From the IMG/VR virus record IMGVR_UViG_3300044627_004500, positions 1 through 41,335 of that record: a stretch of DNA of 41,335 nt, one strand, 5' to 3'. Positions 17,176 through 25,111 of the stretch are shown here, piece by piece (the stretch's first letter is position 1; each line of letters starts with the position of its first letter). The notes beneath the pieces are model-generated. The model ran no database searches. It was not told the origin of the DNA and saw only the letters and a program-made list of their open reading frames with translations. Made by a program: the position numbers and the translations under genes. Source of the DNA: a virus.

Positions 17176-17861
17176 TGGCGAGCATTTCGCAGCTGACCCG
17201 CGGTGGCTCCTTCACGCCCCTGCCAGGCGGTGGGTTCAAGTTCACGCTCGACCTGCCCAAGAGCAAGTTCAAAATCCAGAACGAGCGCATTCGACGCAAG
17301 GTCGGCGAGGCTCGCGCCAAAGCGTTGACCAGAGTCGGCGCCATTGTGATGCGTCGCACCCAAGGTGCGATGTCCAACCGTGTGCCGCGCAAGCGACCTG
17401 TCAACGTCACGGTTGGTACCAGGTTCAACCTCAAACTGGTCGCGCTCGTCAACCGCGTGCCACTGTCCGACAAGGTGACAAGCTGGAAGACCACGCGCAA
17501 TCCCAAGGGAATGCTGCTGTCGGACATTCAGTTCGACTACGACAGAAGATCCGAGTCGGTCGTTGTCGGGCCGGCCAAGTTTCCAAAACTCAACGCGCTG
17601 GTGGAGCGTGGCGGGTCTTCCAGACGCTGGTTCAAGCCGATCCCCAAAAGCGGAAGAGGCCGGGTGTACGGCGTGCTGACCAACACGCCGCCAAAAGAGG
17701 GCTCGTCCAAGAGACGGAGTCGTGACGGCAGGCGACGGACCATGACAGGCGCCTACTCGTTCAAGATCCGCATCAAGCGCAGGCAGTACATGCAGAAGGG
17801 CCTCAGGCTGGCGCAACCACGCATTGAGAAAGAGTTCCGCGACCAGATCCGCGGCCCCTAG
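17175..17861 (+). CDS. Tail completion/neck protein, HK97 gp10-like by position
   Basis: A 228-residue, strongly basic protein; ATG 17175 overlaps the previous stop (TGATG). Long Lys/Arg helices near residues 25-60 (KSKFKIQNERIRRKVGEARAKALTRVGAIVMRRTQGAM) and a basic end (FKIRIKRRQYMQKGLRLAQPRIEKEF) resemble the flanking helices of gp10-type tail-completion proteins, with a central beta region. It sits immediately before the tail-tube genes. No sequence motif is decisive. Confidence 0.5.
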   Translation: MASISQLTRGGSFTPLPGGGFKFTLDLPKSKFKIQNERIRRKVGEARAKALTRVGAIVMRRTQGAMSNRVPRKRPVNVTVGTRFNLKLVALVNRVPLSDKVTSWKTTRNPKGMLLSDIQFDYDRRSESVVVGPAKFPKLNALVERGGSSRRWFKPIPKSGRGRVYGVLTNTPPKEGSSKRRSRDGRRRTMTGAYSFKIRIKRRQYMQKGLRLAQPRIEKEFRDQIRGP

Positions 17862-17871
17862 TCGTCCACAC

Positions 17872-17905
17872 CCCCTGCGAGCCAGCACGGCGACGGTCGT
17901 AGTCT
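17872..17905 (+). promoter_or_regulatory. Candidate promoter, copy D (leadered)
   Basis: CACACCCCCTGCG ends near 17879 and TAGTCT is at 17900-17905, with the same 28-nt spacing as copy A. Here a 26-nt leader with a GGGAGG ribosome site precedes the ATG at 17932. It therefore resembles the other copies but would give a leadered mRNA for the abundant tail-tube proteins. Confidence 0.5.
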
Positions 17906-17931
17906 GACAAACACCGCCACGGGAGGATTCG

Positions 17932-18270
17932 ATGGCTGTAACTCTTGGCAAAGACGTGACCGTCACCGGTCTGACAGGTGCTCGGTCCATCACGATCAAC
18001 AACGCGGCCAACGAGGTCGAGTGCACGTCGTTCGCCGACGGGTCCGCTGGCTTTCGCAAGTACAAGAAGACCTTGATCGAGCAGACGATCGAGGTCGAGT
18101 GCGTCGACGACCCCGGCGTCAGCGTGGGCGCGTCGTTCACGCTTGATCACACCAATTTGAAGACCGCAGACACGATCGAATTTTTGGTGACAAACGTGGC
18201 TCGCTCGGAGCCGCTCGACGGAATCAAAACGTTCACCGTGTCCGCGACGCGGTACAAGACCCAGTCCTGA
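17932..18270 (+). CDS. Tail tube-like protein, paralogue 1
   Basis: A 112-residue beta protein beginning MAVTLGKDVTVTG and ending near SEPLDGIKTFTVSATRY. This N- and C-terminal pattern is shared with the next two genes. A short protein of paired strands in the slot between tail completion and chaperone genes fits a tail-tube (major tail protein) or tail-tube decoration role. It has its own promoter-like signal and a strong GGGAGG ribosome site, suggesting high expression. Confidence 0.65.
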   Translation: MAVTLGKDVTVTGLTGARSITINNAANEVECTSFADGSAGFRKYKKTLIEQTIEVECVDDPGVSVGASFTLDHTNLKTADTIEFLVTNVARSEPLDGIKTFTVSATRYKTQS

Positions 18271-18286
18271 TACAGAGGGTGAATAG

Positions 18287-18607
18287 ATGGCCATCGATCT
18301 TGGCAAGGACTCCGCAGCTCCTCCGTTTGGCTTGGACATCATCTCGGCGACGTTCACCGAAGAGTGTGAGGCCGTCGATGTCAGCAATCGCAGCAACATC
18401 AGCGGCACAACCGGCGGAGCCGGTTATCGCGCGTTCGATGCCGGATTTAAGACGCAGACGTGGGAGATCGAGTGCCACGACGTCACTGGCGTGATCGCGT
18501 CGCTCGAGAGCAACTCGCTCACGAGTAATTTCATGATTGTGTCTGTAACCGAGAACGCGGCGATCGACGGCCCAGTGACCTACACCATTACCGCTCGGCG
18601 GGGGTGA
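18287..18607 (+). CDS. Tail tube-like protein, paralogue 2
   Basis: A 106-residue paralogue of the preceding gene. It begins MAIDLGKDSAAPPFG and ends with MIVSVTENAAIDGPVTYTI. AGAGGGTG lies 7 nt upstream as ribosome site. The shared start (MA-x-x-LGKD) and end (T/S-x-DG-x-x-T-Y/F-x-V/I) blocks show tandem duplication. It may be a second tube ring type or an Ig-like outer domain split off as a separate gene. Confidence 0.65.
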   Translation: MAIDLGKDSAAPPFGLDIISATFTEECEAVDVSNRSNISGTTGGAGYRAFDAGFKTQTWEIECHDVTGVIASLESNSLTSNFMIVSVTENAAIDGPVTYTITARRG

Positions 18608-18610
18608 GGC

Positions 18611-18961
18611 TTGGCTATTACGCTCGGCAAAGATGCCACCCTGACGGTGGGAACGAGCGTCACGAGCGTGCGCAACGTCGAGTGGACCGCCACTGCGCGT
18701 ACGCTCGACGTCGAGGAATACGGCTCCCGGTATGCCACAGCCTATTCCACGGGCTGGGACGCTTCTGTCTCATTCGAGGTGCTGGAGTCCTCCGAGTGCC
18801 AGCTCGCCAGGCTGACGGCAGGTGAACTGGTCGCCATAAGCGGCGGCGGCGGCGGTTGGTCCTTCAGCGCGATCATCACCAGCGTGTCGGAGTCCAATCC
18901 GCTTGACGGTGTGACCAGCTACCAGGTGGAAGCTCGGATGACGAGGGCTAGTCTGAGGTAA
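18611..18961 (+). CDS. Tail tube-like protein, paralogue 3, TTG start
   Basis: A 116-residue third paralogue. The TTG at 18611 gives MAITLGKD, matching the N-terminus of the two preceding genes exactly where expected, and GGTGAGG lies just upstream, so TTG is the likely start. It ends TSVSESNPLDGVTSYQVEARM, the clearest match to paralogue 1. A GGGGGG loop in the middle (AISGGGGGWSF) is unique to it. Probably a tail-tube component. Confidence 0.65.
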   Translation: MAITLGKDATLTVGTSVTSVRNVEWTATARTLDVEEYGSRYATAYSTGWDASVSFEVLESSECQLARLTAGELVAISGGGGGWSFSAIITSVSESNPLDGVTSYQVEARMTRASLR

Positions 18962-18963
18962 CC

Positions 18964-19632
18964 ATGCAAGAGTTCAAGGACGACGAGGGCCGGCCGTGGA
19001 GACTCGCACTTACAGTGCTTGCTGCGCTACGCGTGCGAGAGATGGTCACTGTCACGGTCGACGAGCTGAACGCAGAGGGGATGCCGACCGGCAAAAAGCT
19101 GACCAAAGCATTTGACATCGTCGACATCGCATCAATCGCACAGACGCTGCAGGTCCTTCGCAGCCAGTACGCCACGACTGGCGAGGTGCTCTACGCGATC
19201 CTGGTTGCACAGGTCGAGGATCGCAAACTGACCAAGGAGCAGTTTTTGGACGGACTGCGTGGTGACTGCCTTGACGCAGCGACCAAGTCGCTCGAGGAGG
19301 AACTGATCAGTTTTTTCCCCCAACGCCTCCGTCGGATGGTCGCAACTCTCGCCCGCAAAATGCAGGAAATCACGGGCGAGCTGCTGGACCAGGCGGAGGC
19401 GAACCTGGCAACGATGGTCACGACAGTCAAGTCTGGAGAACAATCTGGGAAGCTGCCGGCATCCTCGGAGTGCACCCAGGAGACTGGACACTCCGACAGC
19501 TCATCGCCGCCCGCACGGCGCGGCTGGAGCACGACTGGTGGCACACGGCCAACCTCATCTGCCTGTACCACAACAATCACCGTGGAAGAGGCAAGCCCGC
19601 ACGAAAACCTCATGACTTCCACCCCTTCGTGA
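18964..19632 (+). CDS. Tail assembly chaperone G-like protein
   Basis: A 222-residue zero-frame product. Residues 1-155 are a helical chaperone-like domain (MQEFKDDEGRPWRLALTVLAALRVREM, then IAQTLQVLRSQYATTGEVLYAILVAQVEDRKLTKEQFLDGL). The last ~70 residues are Ser/Thr/Gly-rich because this part is read in a frame overlapping the T gene. Its place directly before the tape measure gene is that of lambda G. A slippery U-UUU-UUC at 19311-19317 lies within it and would shift ribosomes into the -1 frame encoding T. Confidence 0.75.
   Translation: MQEFKDDEGRPWRLALTVLAALRVREMVTVTVDELNAEGMPTGKKLTKAFDIVDIASIAQTLQVLRSQYATTGEVLYAILVAQVEDRKLTKEQFLDGLRGDCLDAATKSLEEELISFFPQRLRRMVATLARKMQEITGELLDQAEANLATMVTTVKSGEQSGKLPASSECTQETGHSDSSSPPARRGWSTTGGTRPTSSACTTTITVEEASPHENLMTSTPS
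19311..19317 (+). promoter_or_regulatory. Candidate -1 ribosomal slippery site
   Basis: T TTT TTC in the G reading frame (codons AGT TTT TTC CCC) is a canonical X-XXY-YYZ heptamer. A -1 slip leads into a frame open from 19275 to 19712 that has no ATG, GTG or TTG before 19470. Nearby runs CCCCCAACG follow directly. See the finding on G/T. Confidence 0.55.
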
Positions 19633-19712
19633 GTCGGCCAGCCGCCAGACAGGCTACGCCCGAGGAGATCGCCGCACTATTCGGCCCTGACTGGCACAAG
19701 GTGAGAACATGA
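19470..19712 (+). CDS. Tail assembly chaperone T-like protein (probably made as a G-T frameshift fusion)
   Basis: Read alone from GTG 19470 it gives 80 residues, HPGDWTLRQLIAARTARLEH onward, ending FGPDWHKVRT. The conserved-looking IWEAAGILGV lies just upstream in the same frame (from about 19443) with no start codon. The frame must therefore be entered from G by a -1 shift, giving a GT fusion of about 249 residues if slippage occurs at 19311-19317. GT proteins bind tail-tube subunits and the tape measure during assembly. The stop overlaps the tape measure ATG. Confidence 0.65.
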   Translation: MHPGDWTLRQLIAARTARLEHDWWHTANLICLYHNNHRGRGKPARKPHDFHPFVSRPAARQATPEEIAALFGPDWHKVRT

Positions 19713-21880
19713 GTGCTTCAGCAGTCCGGATGGGTCGTGCGTTCGTCGAGATCGGCGCGGACGCGTCGAAGCTCTACGGCACGATCGCCCAGGTCAACAA
19801 GCGCATCGGCCAAATGGGGGCGAACCTGCGGCAGGTCGGCGGCCAGATGGCGGCCGCCGGTGCCGCACTAACCGCTCCCGTCGTCGCCGCCGTCGGCGCG
19901 GCATCGCGGTTCGAAGACGTGCTCCTGTCGATGCGTGCGTCGACCGGTGCGACTGCCGAGCAGCTCGACGCTGTGCGAGCGGCTGCCATGACCATGAGTG
20001 CAGCTCTCGGCATCGGGCCGACGCAGGCGGCTCAAGGATTTTTGGAACTGCTAAAGGCGGGCGTATCGCTCGAGCAGGTTCTGGGCGGTGCCGGCCAGGC
20101 CGCCGTGCAGTTCGCGAAGGTCGCACAGATGGACGTGGCGTCGGCGGCAGTCGTGATGGCCGACGCGATGAACGTGTTCGGTGTCACAAGTGCCAAGGCC
20201 GCCGACACGCTCTCCGCTGCCGCAGACGCGTCGAGCACGTCGATCGAAGGCATAGCGCTGGCGATGTCACAAGTCAGCGCCGTGGCCGGCCTCGCCAACC
20301 AATCCATCGAGGACACGTCGGCGGCGCTCGCGCTCCTGGCCAACGCCGGCATCAAGGGTTCTGACGCCGGCACGTCGCTCAAGACGATGTTGCAACGTCT
20401 CATGGCTCCGGCCGACGAAGCCGTTGACGCGCTTGCAAGACTAAACCTCACAGTCGACTCATTCCGCGACGCCGAAGGCAAGATGCTGCCAATGGTGCAG
20501 ATCATCGGCCGGCTCAATCAGGCCATGGCCGGCATGGACCAGGCAGCCAAGGATGACGTGTTTCGGCAAATCTTCGGGTCGGATGCAATCCGTGCCGCGG
20601 CGGTGCTGACCACCGCAGGTGTCGATGGCTTTGCGGCGATGCGCGATGGCATGGCTGGTGCGCTGTCGGTCGCCGACAAGTTCGGAGTCACGATGGGCGG
20701 ATTGAGCGGCACGGGCCTCGGCCTGTTGGCGTCGCTCGAGCGACTGGCCATCGCCATTGGATCCGCCTTGGCGCCATCGCTAACGCAGGCCTTTGTGACG
20801 CTGTCGCGGTTTGCCGAAGGCGCGGCGGCGTTTGTGTCGAACAATCAAGAGACGATCGCACTGGTCGCACAGCTCACGGCTGGATTTATCGGCTTAAGCG
20901 TGGCGATCTACGCCGTTGGCGGCGGCCTTGCTGTGGTCTCCGCGACGGTGAGCGCGATCATGTCGCCGATCGTGCTCATACCTGCACTGATCGCCGCTGC
21001 GGTAGCTGGTCTGGTCGCTTTTACCGGAAATTGGTCTGCACTAAGCGACGCAGTCGCCGACGCCGACCTCGTCGGTGCCGTCGAGGTGGTGATAAACAGC
21101 ATCTTGAACATTTTCACGATGGCCGGCACGCAGCTGTACGTCGTGTGGGACCAAATGTGGAGCAATGTGGTGCAGTCAGCAAACACCGTCGGCGCTGTGC
21201 TCACGGGCATCATGGATAACATCTTGAACGGAATCATGGCGTCCTGGGATGCCATGGTCGCGACCGTGCAAAAGTCATGGAATTACGTGCAGTCTTTTCT
21301 GCAAAAGGGCTACGACCTTGCCAAAGAAAACGAAAAGGTCGACAGCGAGATGGCGGCTAGGGCCAGACAGCGCGAACAGGACCGGCCAGGCGTGGCAGGC
21401 AGGATGGCTCAGGCTGACAAGGAGAATCAACAAACTGCGGCCGACTCCGACCGTCGTGTGAGAGCGGCTCAAGATGCCGCACAGGACAAGGTTCAGGAGC
21501 GCGCGGACAGTGTCGAGCGACGCCGACAGCAGAGAGAAGCCGACAGAAAGGCCGCTGCAGAGGCCAGGAAGCCAGCACCAGGGGCCGAGCCGGCGCCAGC
21601 GTCGAATCCGGCACGCGACGCGGCCAATCGTCAGGCCGAGGACCTGTCGAATCCGAGCGTGGCTGCCGACTCACAGCCGGCCGACGCTTCGGCCATGCAA
21701 GCCGGAATGCAAAACGAGGAACGCAGTCGCACGGACATAGCCGGCACGTTTTCGGCTGCTGCGATCGGCGGCCTCGGCGTCGGATCAAGCCTTTCGCAGC
21801 GCCAGATCGACCTGCTTACGGCCATTGACAAGGGCATAGTCAAGCTGGTCGACCAAGGCACAGACGCAGTCGCAACGTAG
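19709..21880 (+). CDS. Tape measure protein
   Basis: A 723-residue protein that sets tail length and probably helps DNA pass into the cell. Residues 1-330 have the PhageMin_Tail/TMP core pattern: VEIGADASKLYGTIAQVNKR, LLSMRASTGATAEQLDAVR, QAAQGFLELLKAGVS, LANAGIKGSDAGTSLKTML, IRAAAVLTTAGVDGF. Hydrophobic segments lie around 395-445 (TAGFIGLSVAIYAVGG, IVLIPALIAAAVAGLVAF). The C-terminal ~200 residues are Gln/Arg/Ala-rich coiled coil (ERADSVERRRQQREADRKA). At about 0.15 nm per residue the tail would be near 110 nm (a rule of thumb). ATG overlaps the T stop. Confidence 0.9.
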   Translation: MSASAVRMGRAFVEIGADASKLYGTIAQVNKRIGQMGANLRQVGGQMAAAGAALTAPVVAAVGAASRFEDVLLSMRASTGATAEQLDAVRAAAMTMSAALGIGPTQAAQGFLELLKAGVSLEQVLGGAGQAAVQFAKVAQMDVASAAVVMADAMNVFGVTSAKAADTLSAAADASSTSIEGIALAMSQVSAVAGLANQSIEDTSAALALLANAGIKGSDAGTSLKTMLQRLMAPADEAVDALARLNLTVDSFRDAEGKMLPMVQIIGRLNQAMAGMDQAAKDDVFRQIFGSDAIRAAAVLTTAGVDGFAAMRDGMAGALSVADKFGVTMGGLSGTGLGLLASLERLAIAIGSALAPSLTQAFVTLSRFAEGAAAFVSNNQETIALVAQLTAGFIGLSVAIYAVGGGLAVVSATVSAIMSPIVLIPALIAAAVAGLVAFTGNWSALSDAVADADLVGAVEVVINSILNIFTMAGTQLYVVWDQMWSNVVQSANTVGAVLTGIMDNILNGIMASWDAMVATVQKSWNYVQSFLQKGYDLAKENEKVDSEMAARARQREQDRPGVAGRMAQADKENQQTAADSDRRVRAAQDAAQDKVQERADSVERRRQQREADRKAAAEARKPAPGAEPAPASNPARDAANRQAEDLSNPSVAADSQPADASAMQAGMQNEERSRTDIAGTFSAAAIGGLGVGSSLSQRQIDLLTAIDKGIVKLVDQGTDAVAT

Positions 21881-21888
21881 GTAGAGCC

Positions 21889-22818
21889 ATGCCGACATAC
21901 ACATGGGTCGAGGACCGCGCCAGCAGGTCGGCGACCATTCATCGACTCAACAGGCGTTCGCAAAACACGTACAAGAAATCGTGGAAAATATTCGGCACTG
22001 ACGACGACATTGCGGTGCACGCAGACGTCAATTTGACGCTGTGGACTGACTACATGTTCTGGCAATATCCCGGGCAGCCGCTCAACAAACTGCAAGCCGA
22101 GAGCTACACGCTCGAGTACCTCGGCGACAAGGCGTGGCAACTGACGGTGACCTACGTCAGCCGAGGCGCGGACGATGACACGCAACCCCAACCGATCCGT
22201 CGGTCGAGGTCCTTCGACACCAGCGGTGCTACCACGCACATCTCGCAACAGCCGTCGTATGGTGCTGGCTCAGCCCTTGGCGGCCGCACCACGTCGCAAG
22301 AGAAGCGATACCCAGTCGGTGGAGACTCGCCGGCACCAGACCAGCAAGGCGCAATCGGCGTCGACGGCGACACTGTCCAAGGCGTTGACATTGTCGTCCC
22401 AGCGCTCCAATGGACTGAAAACTATGACGTGCCGCACCAGTACATCACTGACGATTACGTCAAGATCGTGTCCAGCTTGACAGGTACCACCAACAACCAG
22501 GCGTTCCGTAGCTTCCGGGCCGGCGAAGTGTTGTTCATGGGGGCGAACGGCTCACAGGATTGGGACGAGGACAAGGGCAATAGTCCGTGGTCGCTATCGT
22601 TCAAGTTTGTGGCGTCACCCAATGCAGACGGCACGACGCTGCCGACCCTCACCATTGGCAGCATTACAGGCATTGAAAAAAAGGGCCATGAGTACCTGTG
22701 GGTGAGGTACTGGGATCAAGTCGTTGACGCGACTTTGTTAAAGCGGCCCACGCACGTGTACGTCAATCAGGTCTACCCCGAGGCCGACTTTAGTTTGCTT
22801 GGAATCGGAGTCACCTAG
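21889..22818 (+). CDS. Tail protein following the tape measure (distal tail-like)
   Basis: A 309-residue protein in the slot of distal tail proteins. The first ~100 residues (YTWVEDRASRSATIHRLN, then DDIAVHADVNLTLWTDYMFW) and the end (KKGHEYLWVRYWDQVVDATL, VYVNQVYPEADFSLLGIGVT) are beta-rich and look conserved, whereas residues ~105-165 are a polar linker. Two beta modules joined by a linker suit a hub protein bridging tube and fibres. No known family motif was recognised; position is the main argument. It ends with TAGTG overlapping the next start. Confidence 0.6.
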   Translation: MPTYTWVEDRASRSATIHRLNRRSQNTYKKSWKIFGTDDDIAVHADVNLTLWTDYMFWQYPGQPLNKLQAESYTLEYLGDKAWQLTVTYVSRGADDDTQPQPIRRSRSFDTSGATTHISQQPSYGAGSALGGRTTSQEKRYPVGGDSPAPDQQGAIGVDGDTVQGVDIVVPALQWTENYDVPHQYITDDYVKIVSSLTGTTNNQAFRSFRAGEVLFMGANGSQDWDEDKGNSPWSLSFKFVASPNADGTTLPTLTIGSITGIEKKGHEYLWVRYWDQVVDATLLKRPTHVYVNQVYPEADFSLLGIGVT

Positions 22819-23588
22819 TGCCTACTCGTCGTGACGGCCGGGTCGAGCCAGGACAACCGGTGCGGACGGCGTTCTCGGCCGGCGCGTGGAACCGCGCGCA
22901 GGATGCGGCGGACGTCGTTCTTGGTCAGCGCGACGGGTTCGACGCAGATGGCCCGATCTATGGCAGCGCCCCGTACACGGCACTGCCGTGCAAAAACGTC
23001 AGCGGCCAGACCGTGCCACGCTGGGGCGTGCTGGCGATCACCGGGCTGGAGGTCGCACCAACTGGCGTTACTGGGCCGGCCACGGCCCAGTACGAGCAAT
23101 CACCTGTCTTGAGGGGCAGCACGCCAACCACCTCGACCAACGATTTGTTCGGCGTCGCCGTGGAGCCAATCGCCAATAACGCAATCGGCAGGCTGGCTGT
23201 GGATGGCCTTGTTCAGGTCAAGCTCGAGGTCCGCAACACGGCGGACGCGACGGCCGGCCCGAAGGCATCGACGTCCGAGCTGCAAAGCGGCGGCAACGGT
23301 GCGGCCATCATTTACAAGGAGTCCGGGACTGGTGCGAACAAATGGGCACTGGTGCGGATTGGCGCAGGGAGGGGCACCGTGCGACTGGGAACCGTCTCCG
23401 CAACGTGGAACAAAGGCGCCACTGCCACGGTGACGCAACAAGCCGGCGACGGCACGGCGTTGTCACCTGCCACAACGTTCACGGCCACCAACTATTTCGC
23501 CACGGTCACCGTATCTAGCGGCACGCGACGGGTGGCGTGTGCATTGATTGACAGCACGTGGGTACTGATTGCGGCGGAGTGTGCGTGA
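22818..23588 (+). CDS. Tail-tip protein, function unknown
   Basis: A 256-residue protein starting at GTG 22818, overlapping the previous stop. Residues 1-170 are beta-rich and Gly/Pro/Thr-rich, with short blocks of the type found in phage capsid and tail surface proteins (GQTVPRWGVLAITGLEV, DLFGVAVEPIANNAIGRLAVDGLVQVKL). A separate small domain covers residues ~185-256 (TVRLGTVSATWNKGATATV to VLIAAECA). Probably a tail-tip or fibre-adaptor protein from position. Confidence 0.55.
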   Translation: MPTRRDGRVEPGQPVRTAFSAGAWNRAQDAADVVLGQRDGFDADGPIYGSAPYTALPCKNVSGQTVPRWGVLAITGLEVAPTGVTGPATAQYEQSPVLRGSTPTTSTNDLFGVAVEPIANNAIGRLAVDGLVQVKLEVRNTADATAGPKASTSELQSGGNGAAIIYKESGTGANKWALVRIGAGRGTVRLGTVSATWNKGATATVTQQAGDGTALSPATTFTATNYFATVTVSSGTRRVACALIDSTWVLIAAECA

Positions 23589-24265
23589 TGTTTTTGGGAT
23601 GCTCGCCGTGTTGCAATCCTTGCACAGGAGACTGGAGCGTAGCCACCGATGTGATAGTGGAAATCACGGCCAACGATTACCTTTTGCAACGCACGCGAAT
23701 CTACAACACGCAGAGCGAGTTTGGAACAGCAACGCAAAAAGAGTCTGTGGCCGCAAAAACATCAATACTCGACGGTACGCATTTTTTGACGCGCATCGGC
23801 TCTCTTGGAGCGTTTACCAGGTGGTCCGTTGAAGTGCAGGGACAGCCTTCAGGGTGCGGAGCGGTAACTATTGTTGTGGATGTGTACAACAATCCAAGCA
23901 CCGCGCCGACAAATCTGTTTTATGCATTGCAACTTCTAAACGTGCGGCTTATTGGAAAAATGGAAAGGCAGTATAGCAGCGGGCAGTTATCGTGCGGCAA
24001 TTCTCAATACTACGACATTGACACCATAGGCGGGTGCACGTCCTCGTCCGCAGACTGCTCTCAAGCGTCCAATGCAGTCAACGACAGGTCTGTTGTGTCC
24101 CAGTGCATCAACGGGCAGTTCACAAACCCAATGCCGTACGCTCCATTGTTTGGGCAGCCAGGCTTCTCCATCGGTTCGGATTGGCAGCTTATTTCAAGCG
24201 TGACTGATGCAGACACGACAATGGATAGCGTTGTCGTTCAATCAGTGGACATCGTCCTCCCATGA
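23588..24265 (+). CDS. Cysteine-rich tail-tip region protein
   Basis: A 225-residue protein from ATG 23588 (overlapping the previous stop, GTGATG). The N-terminus is striking: MFLGCSPCCNPCTGDWS, five cysteines (counting GC, PCC, PC) in about ten residues. More Cys pairs follow (LSCGNSQYYDIDTIGGC, SADCSQ, SQCING). Cys clusters suggest disulfide or metal binding in an extracellular virion protein. It uses more A/T at third positions than its neighbours, hinting at different origin. No signal peptide or known domain was recognised. Confidence 0.6.
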   Translation: MFLGCSPCCNPCTGDWSVATDVIVEITANDYLLQRTRIYNTQSEFGTATQKESVAAKTSILDGTHFLTRIGSLGAFTRWSVEVQGQPSGCGAVTIVVDVYNNPSTAPTNLFYALQLLNVRLIGKMERQYSSGQLSCGNSQYYDIDTIGGCTSSSADCSQASNAVNDRSVVSQCINGQFTNPMPYAPLFGQPGFSIGSDWQLISSVTDADTTMDSVVVQSVDIVLP

Positions 24266-24579
24266 CGGCGTGCGCGTTCGTGTGCACTGACGCCGATCAC
24301 ATGCATGACTGCACGTGCAACCGGTGCGGCCGTCGCGTGCGCGTCCGTCGGCTGCCGGTGAACGCAGAGTGTGCACCCGCTCCCGGCCTTGGTGATCGCG
24401 TCGCCGCCGCGCTGGACTCCGCAGGCATCACCAAGGAACGTGTGGCCGCTGCGCTAGGCGTCAAGGACTGCGGATGCCAGCAGCGCCAGCAATGGCTCAA
24501 CGAGGTTGGCTACAGAATCGGCATCGGCACACCAAACCCTGACCACACCGGCACCACGGATTTGGACGCACATGGATAA
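24262..24579 (+). CDS. Small Cys/His-rich protein, probable zinc binding
   Basis: A 105-residue protein; ATGA overlap with the previous stop. Residues 4-24 carry CAFVCTDADHMHDCTCNRCG, with six Cys and two His plausible as a zinc site. A helical segment follows (GLGDRVAAALDSAGITKERVAAALGVKDCGC), which looks like a small coiled region with a further Cys pair. Function unknown. Its stop lies just before the promoter-like element of the next gene. Confidence 0.6.
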   Translation: MTACAFVCTDADHMHDCTCNRCGRRVRVRRLPVNAECAPAPGLGDRVAAALDSAGITKERVAAALGVKDCGCQQRQQWLNEVGYRIGIGTPNPDHTGTTDLDAHG

Positions 24580-24582
24580 GGT
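24577..24582 (+). promoter_or_regulatory. Promoter-like hexamer for a leaderless start
   Basis: TAAGGT then 6 nt (GGTGGC) then ATG 24589, as in the other candidate leaderless promoters. The upstream element is weak: ACACCGGC about 28 nt upstream instead of ACCCCCTG. GGTGG just before the ATG could alternatively act as ribosome site. Confidence 0.3.
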
Positions 24583-24588
24583 GGTGGC

Positions 24589-24855
24589 ATGGCGAGGCGA
24601 CAGCGGACGATCGAGATCGCCGGTGCCAAGTGGCACATCGTCCGGGCGCGGCTGCGCAATCTCTACGGCCTGTGCGACTACGCCACGCGCACGATCAAGG
24701 TCGACTCCCGCCTGACCGGCACCGACTACCTCGACACGCTCCTGCACGAGCTGATCCACGCCCGCTGGCCGGACATCTCAGAAGAGAGTGTCCAGGAGTT
24801 TGCCGGCATGCTCACCACCGTCCTCGAGCAGGAGGGCTTCCGACGTGACGAGTGA
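24589..24855 (+). CDS. SprT-like zinc metallopeptidase domain protein
   Basis: An 88-residue protein containing HELIH at residues 53-57, the HExxH zinc motif with Glu54 as catalytic base. The DTLLHELIHARWPDISEES context is typical of small SprT-like/phage metallopeptidases, which often lie in accessory regions. It is much shorter than cellular SprT, so substrate handling may differ. It overlaps the next gene by 11 nt. The motif is certain; activity and target are inferred. Confidence 0.75.
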   Translation: MARRQRTIEIAGAKWHIVRARLRNLYGLCDYATRTIKVDSRLTGTDYLDTLLHELIHARWPDISEESVQEFAGMLTTVLEQEGFRRDE

Positions 24856-25111
24856 CGACACGCCGTCAATCATCGACCAAGTGCTCGCCGTCGCGGCGAA
24901 CAAAGGCCCCGGGTACGCGCCGTGGTACATGCGGCTGCCGGAGGCCGACCTGCGGCAGCTCGAGGAGCTGCGGGATCGGTGGCGTGTCGGCCAGGTGCCG
25001 ATGCACAAACGGGCGCTGGCCCGGGCGATCGTCACGGTGTGCCAACAGCGTGGCCACGACATCTGCGGCATCCAAGGAGTCGAGGCGTGGATCGGACGAC
25101 GAAGCCACTAG
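24845..25111 (+). CDS. Small conserved-looking hypothetical protein
   Basis: An 88-residue protein starting at GTG 24845 behind GGAGGG. It reads MTSDDTPSIIDQVLAVAANK, then GYAPWYMRLPEADLRQLEELRDRW, then MHKRALARAIVTVCQQRGHDICGIQGVEAWI. The central helix and the C-terminal helical part suggest a small DNA-binding or adaptor protein, but no motif proves it. It overlaps the phosphoesterase gene by 25 nt, so it belongs to the same operon. Confidence 0.55.
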   Translation: MTSDDTPSIIDQVLAVAANKGPGYAPWYMRLPEADLRQLEELRDRWRVGQVPMHKRALARAIVTVCQQRGHDICGIQGVEAWIGRRSH

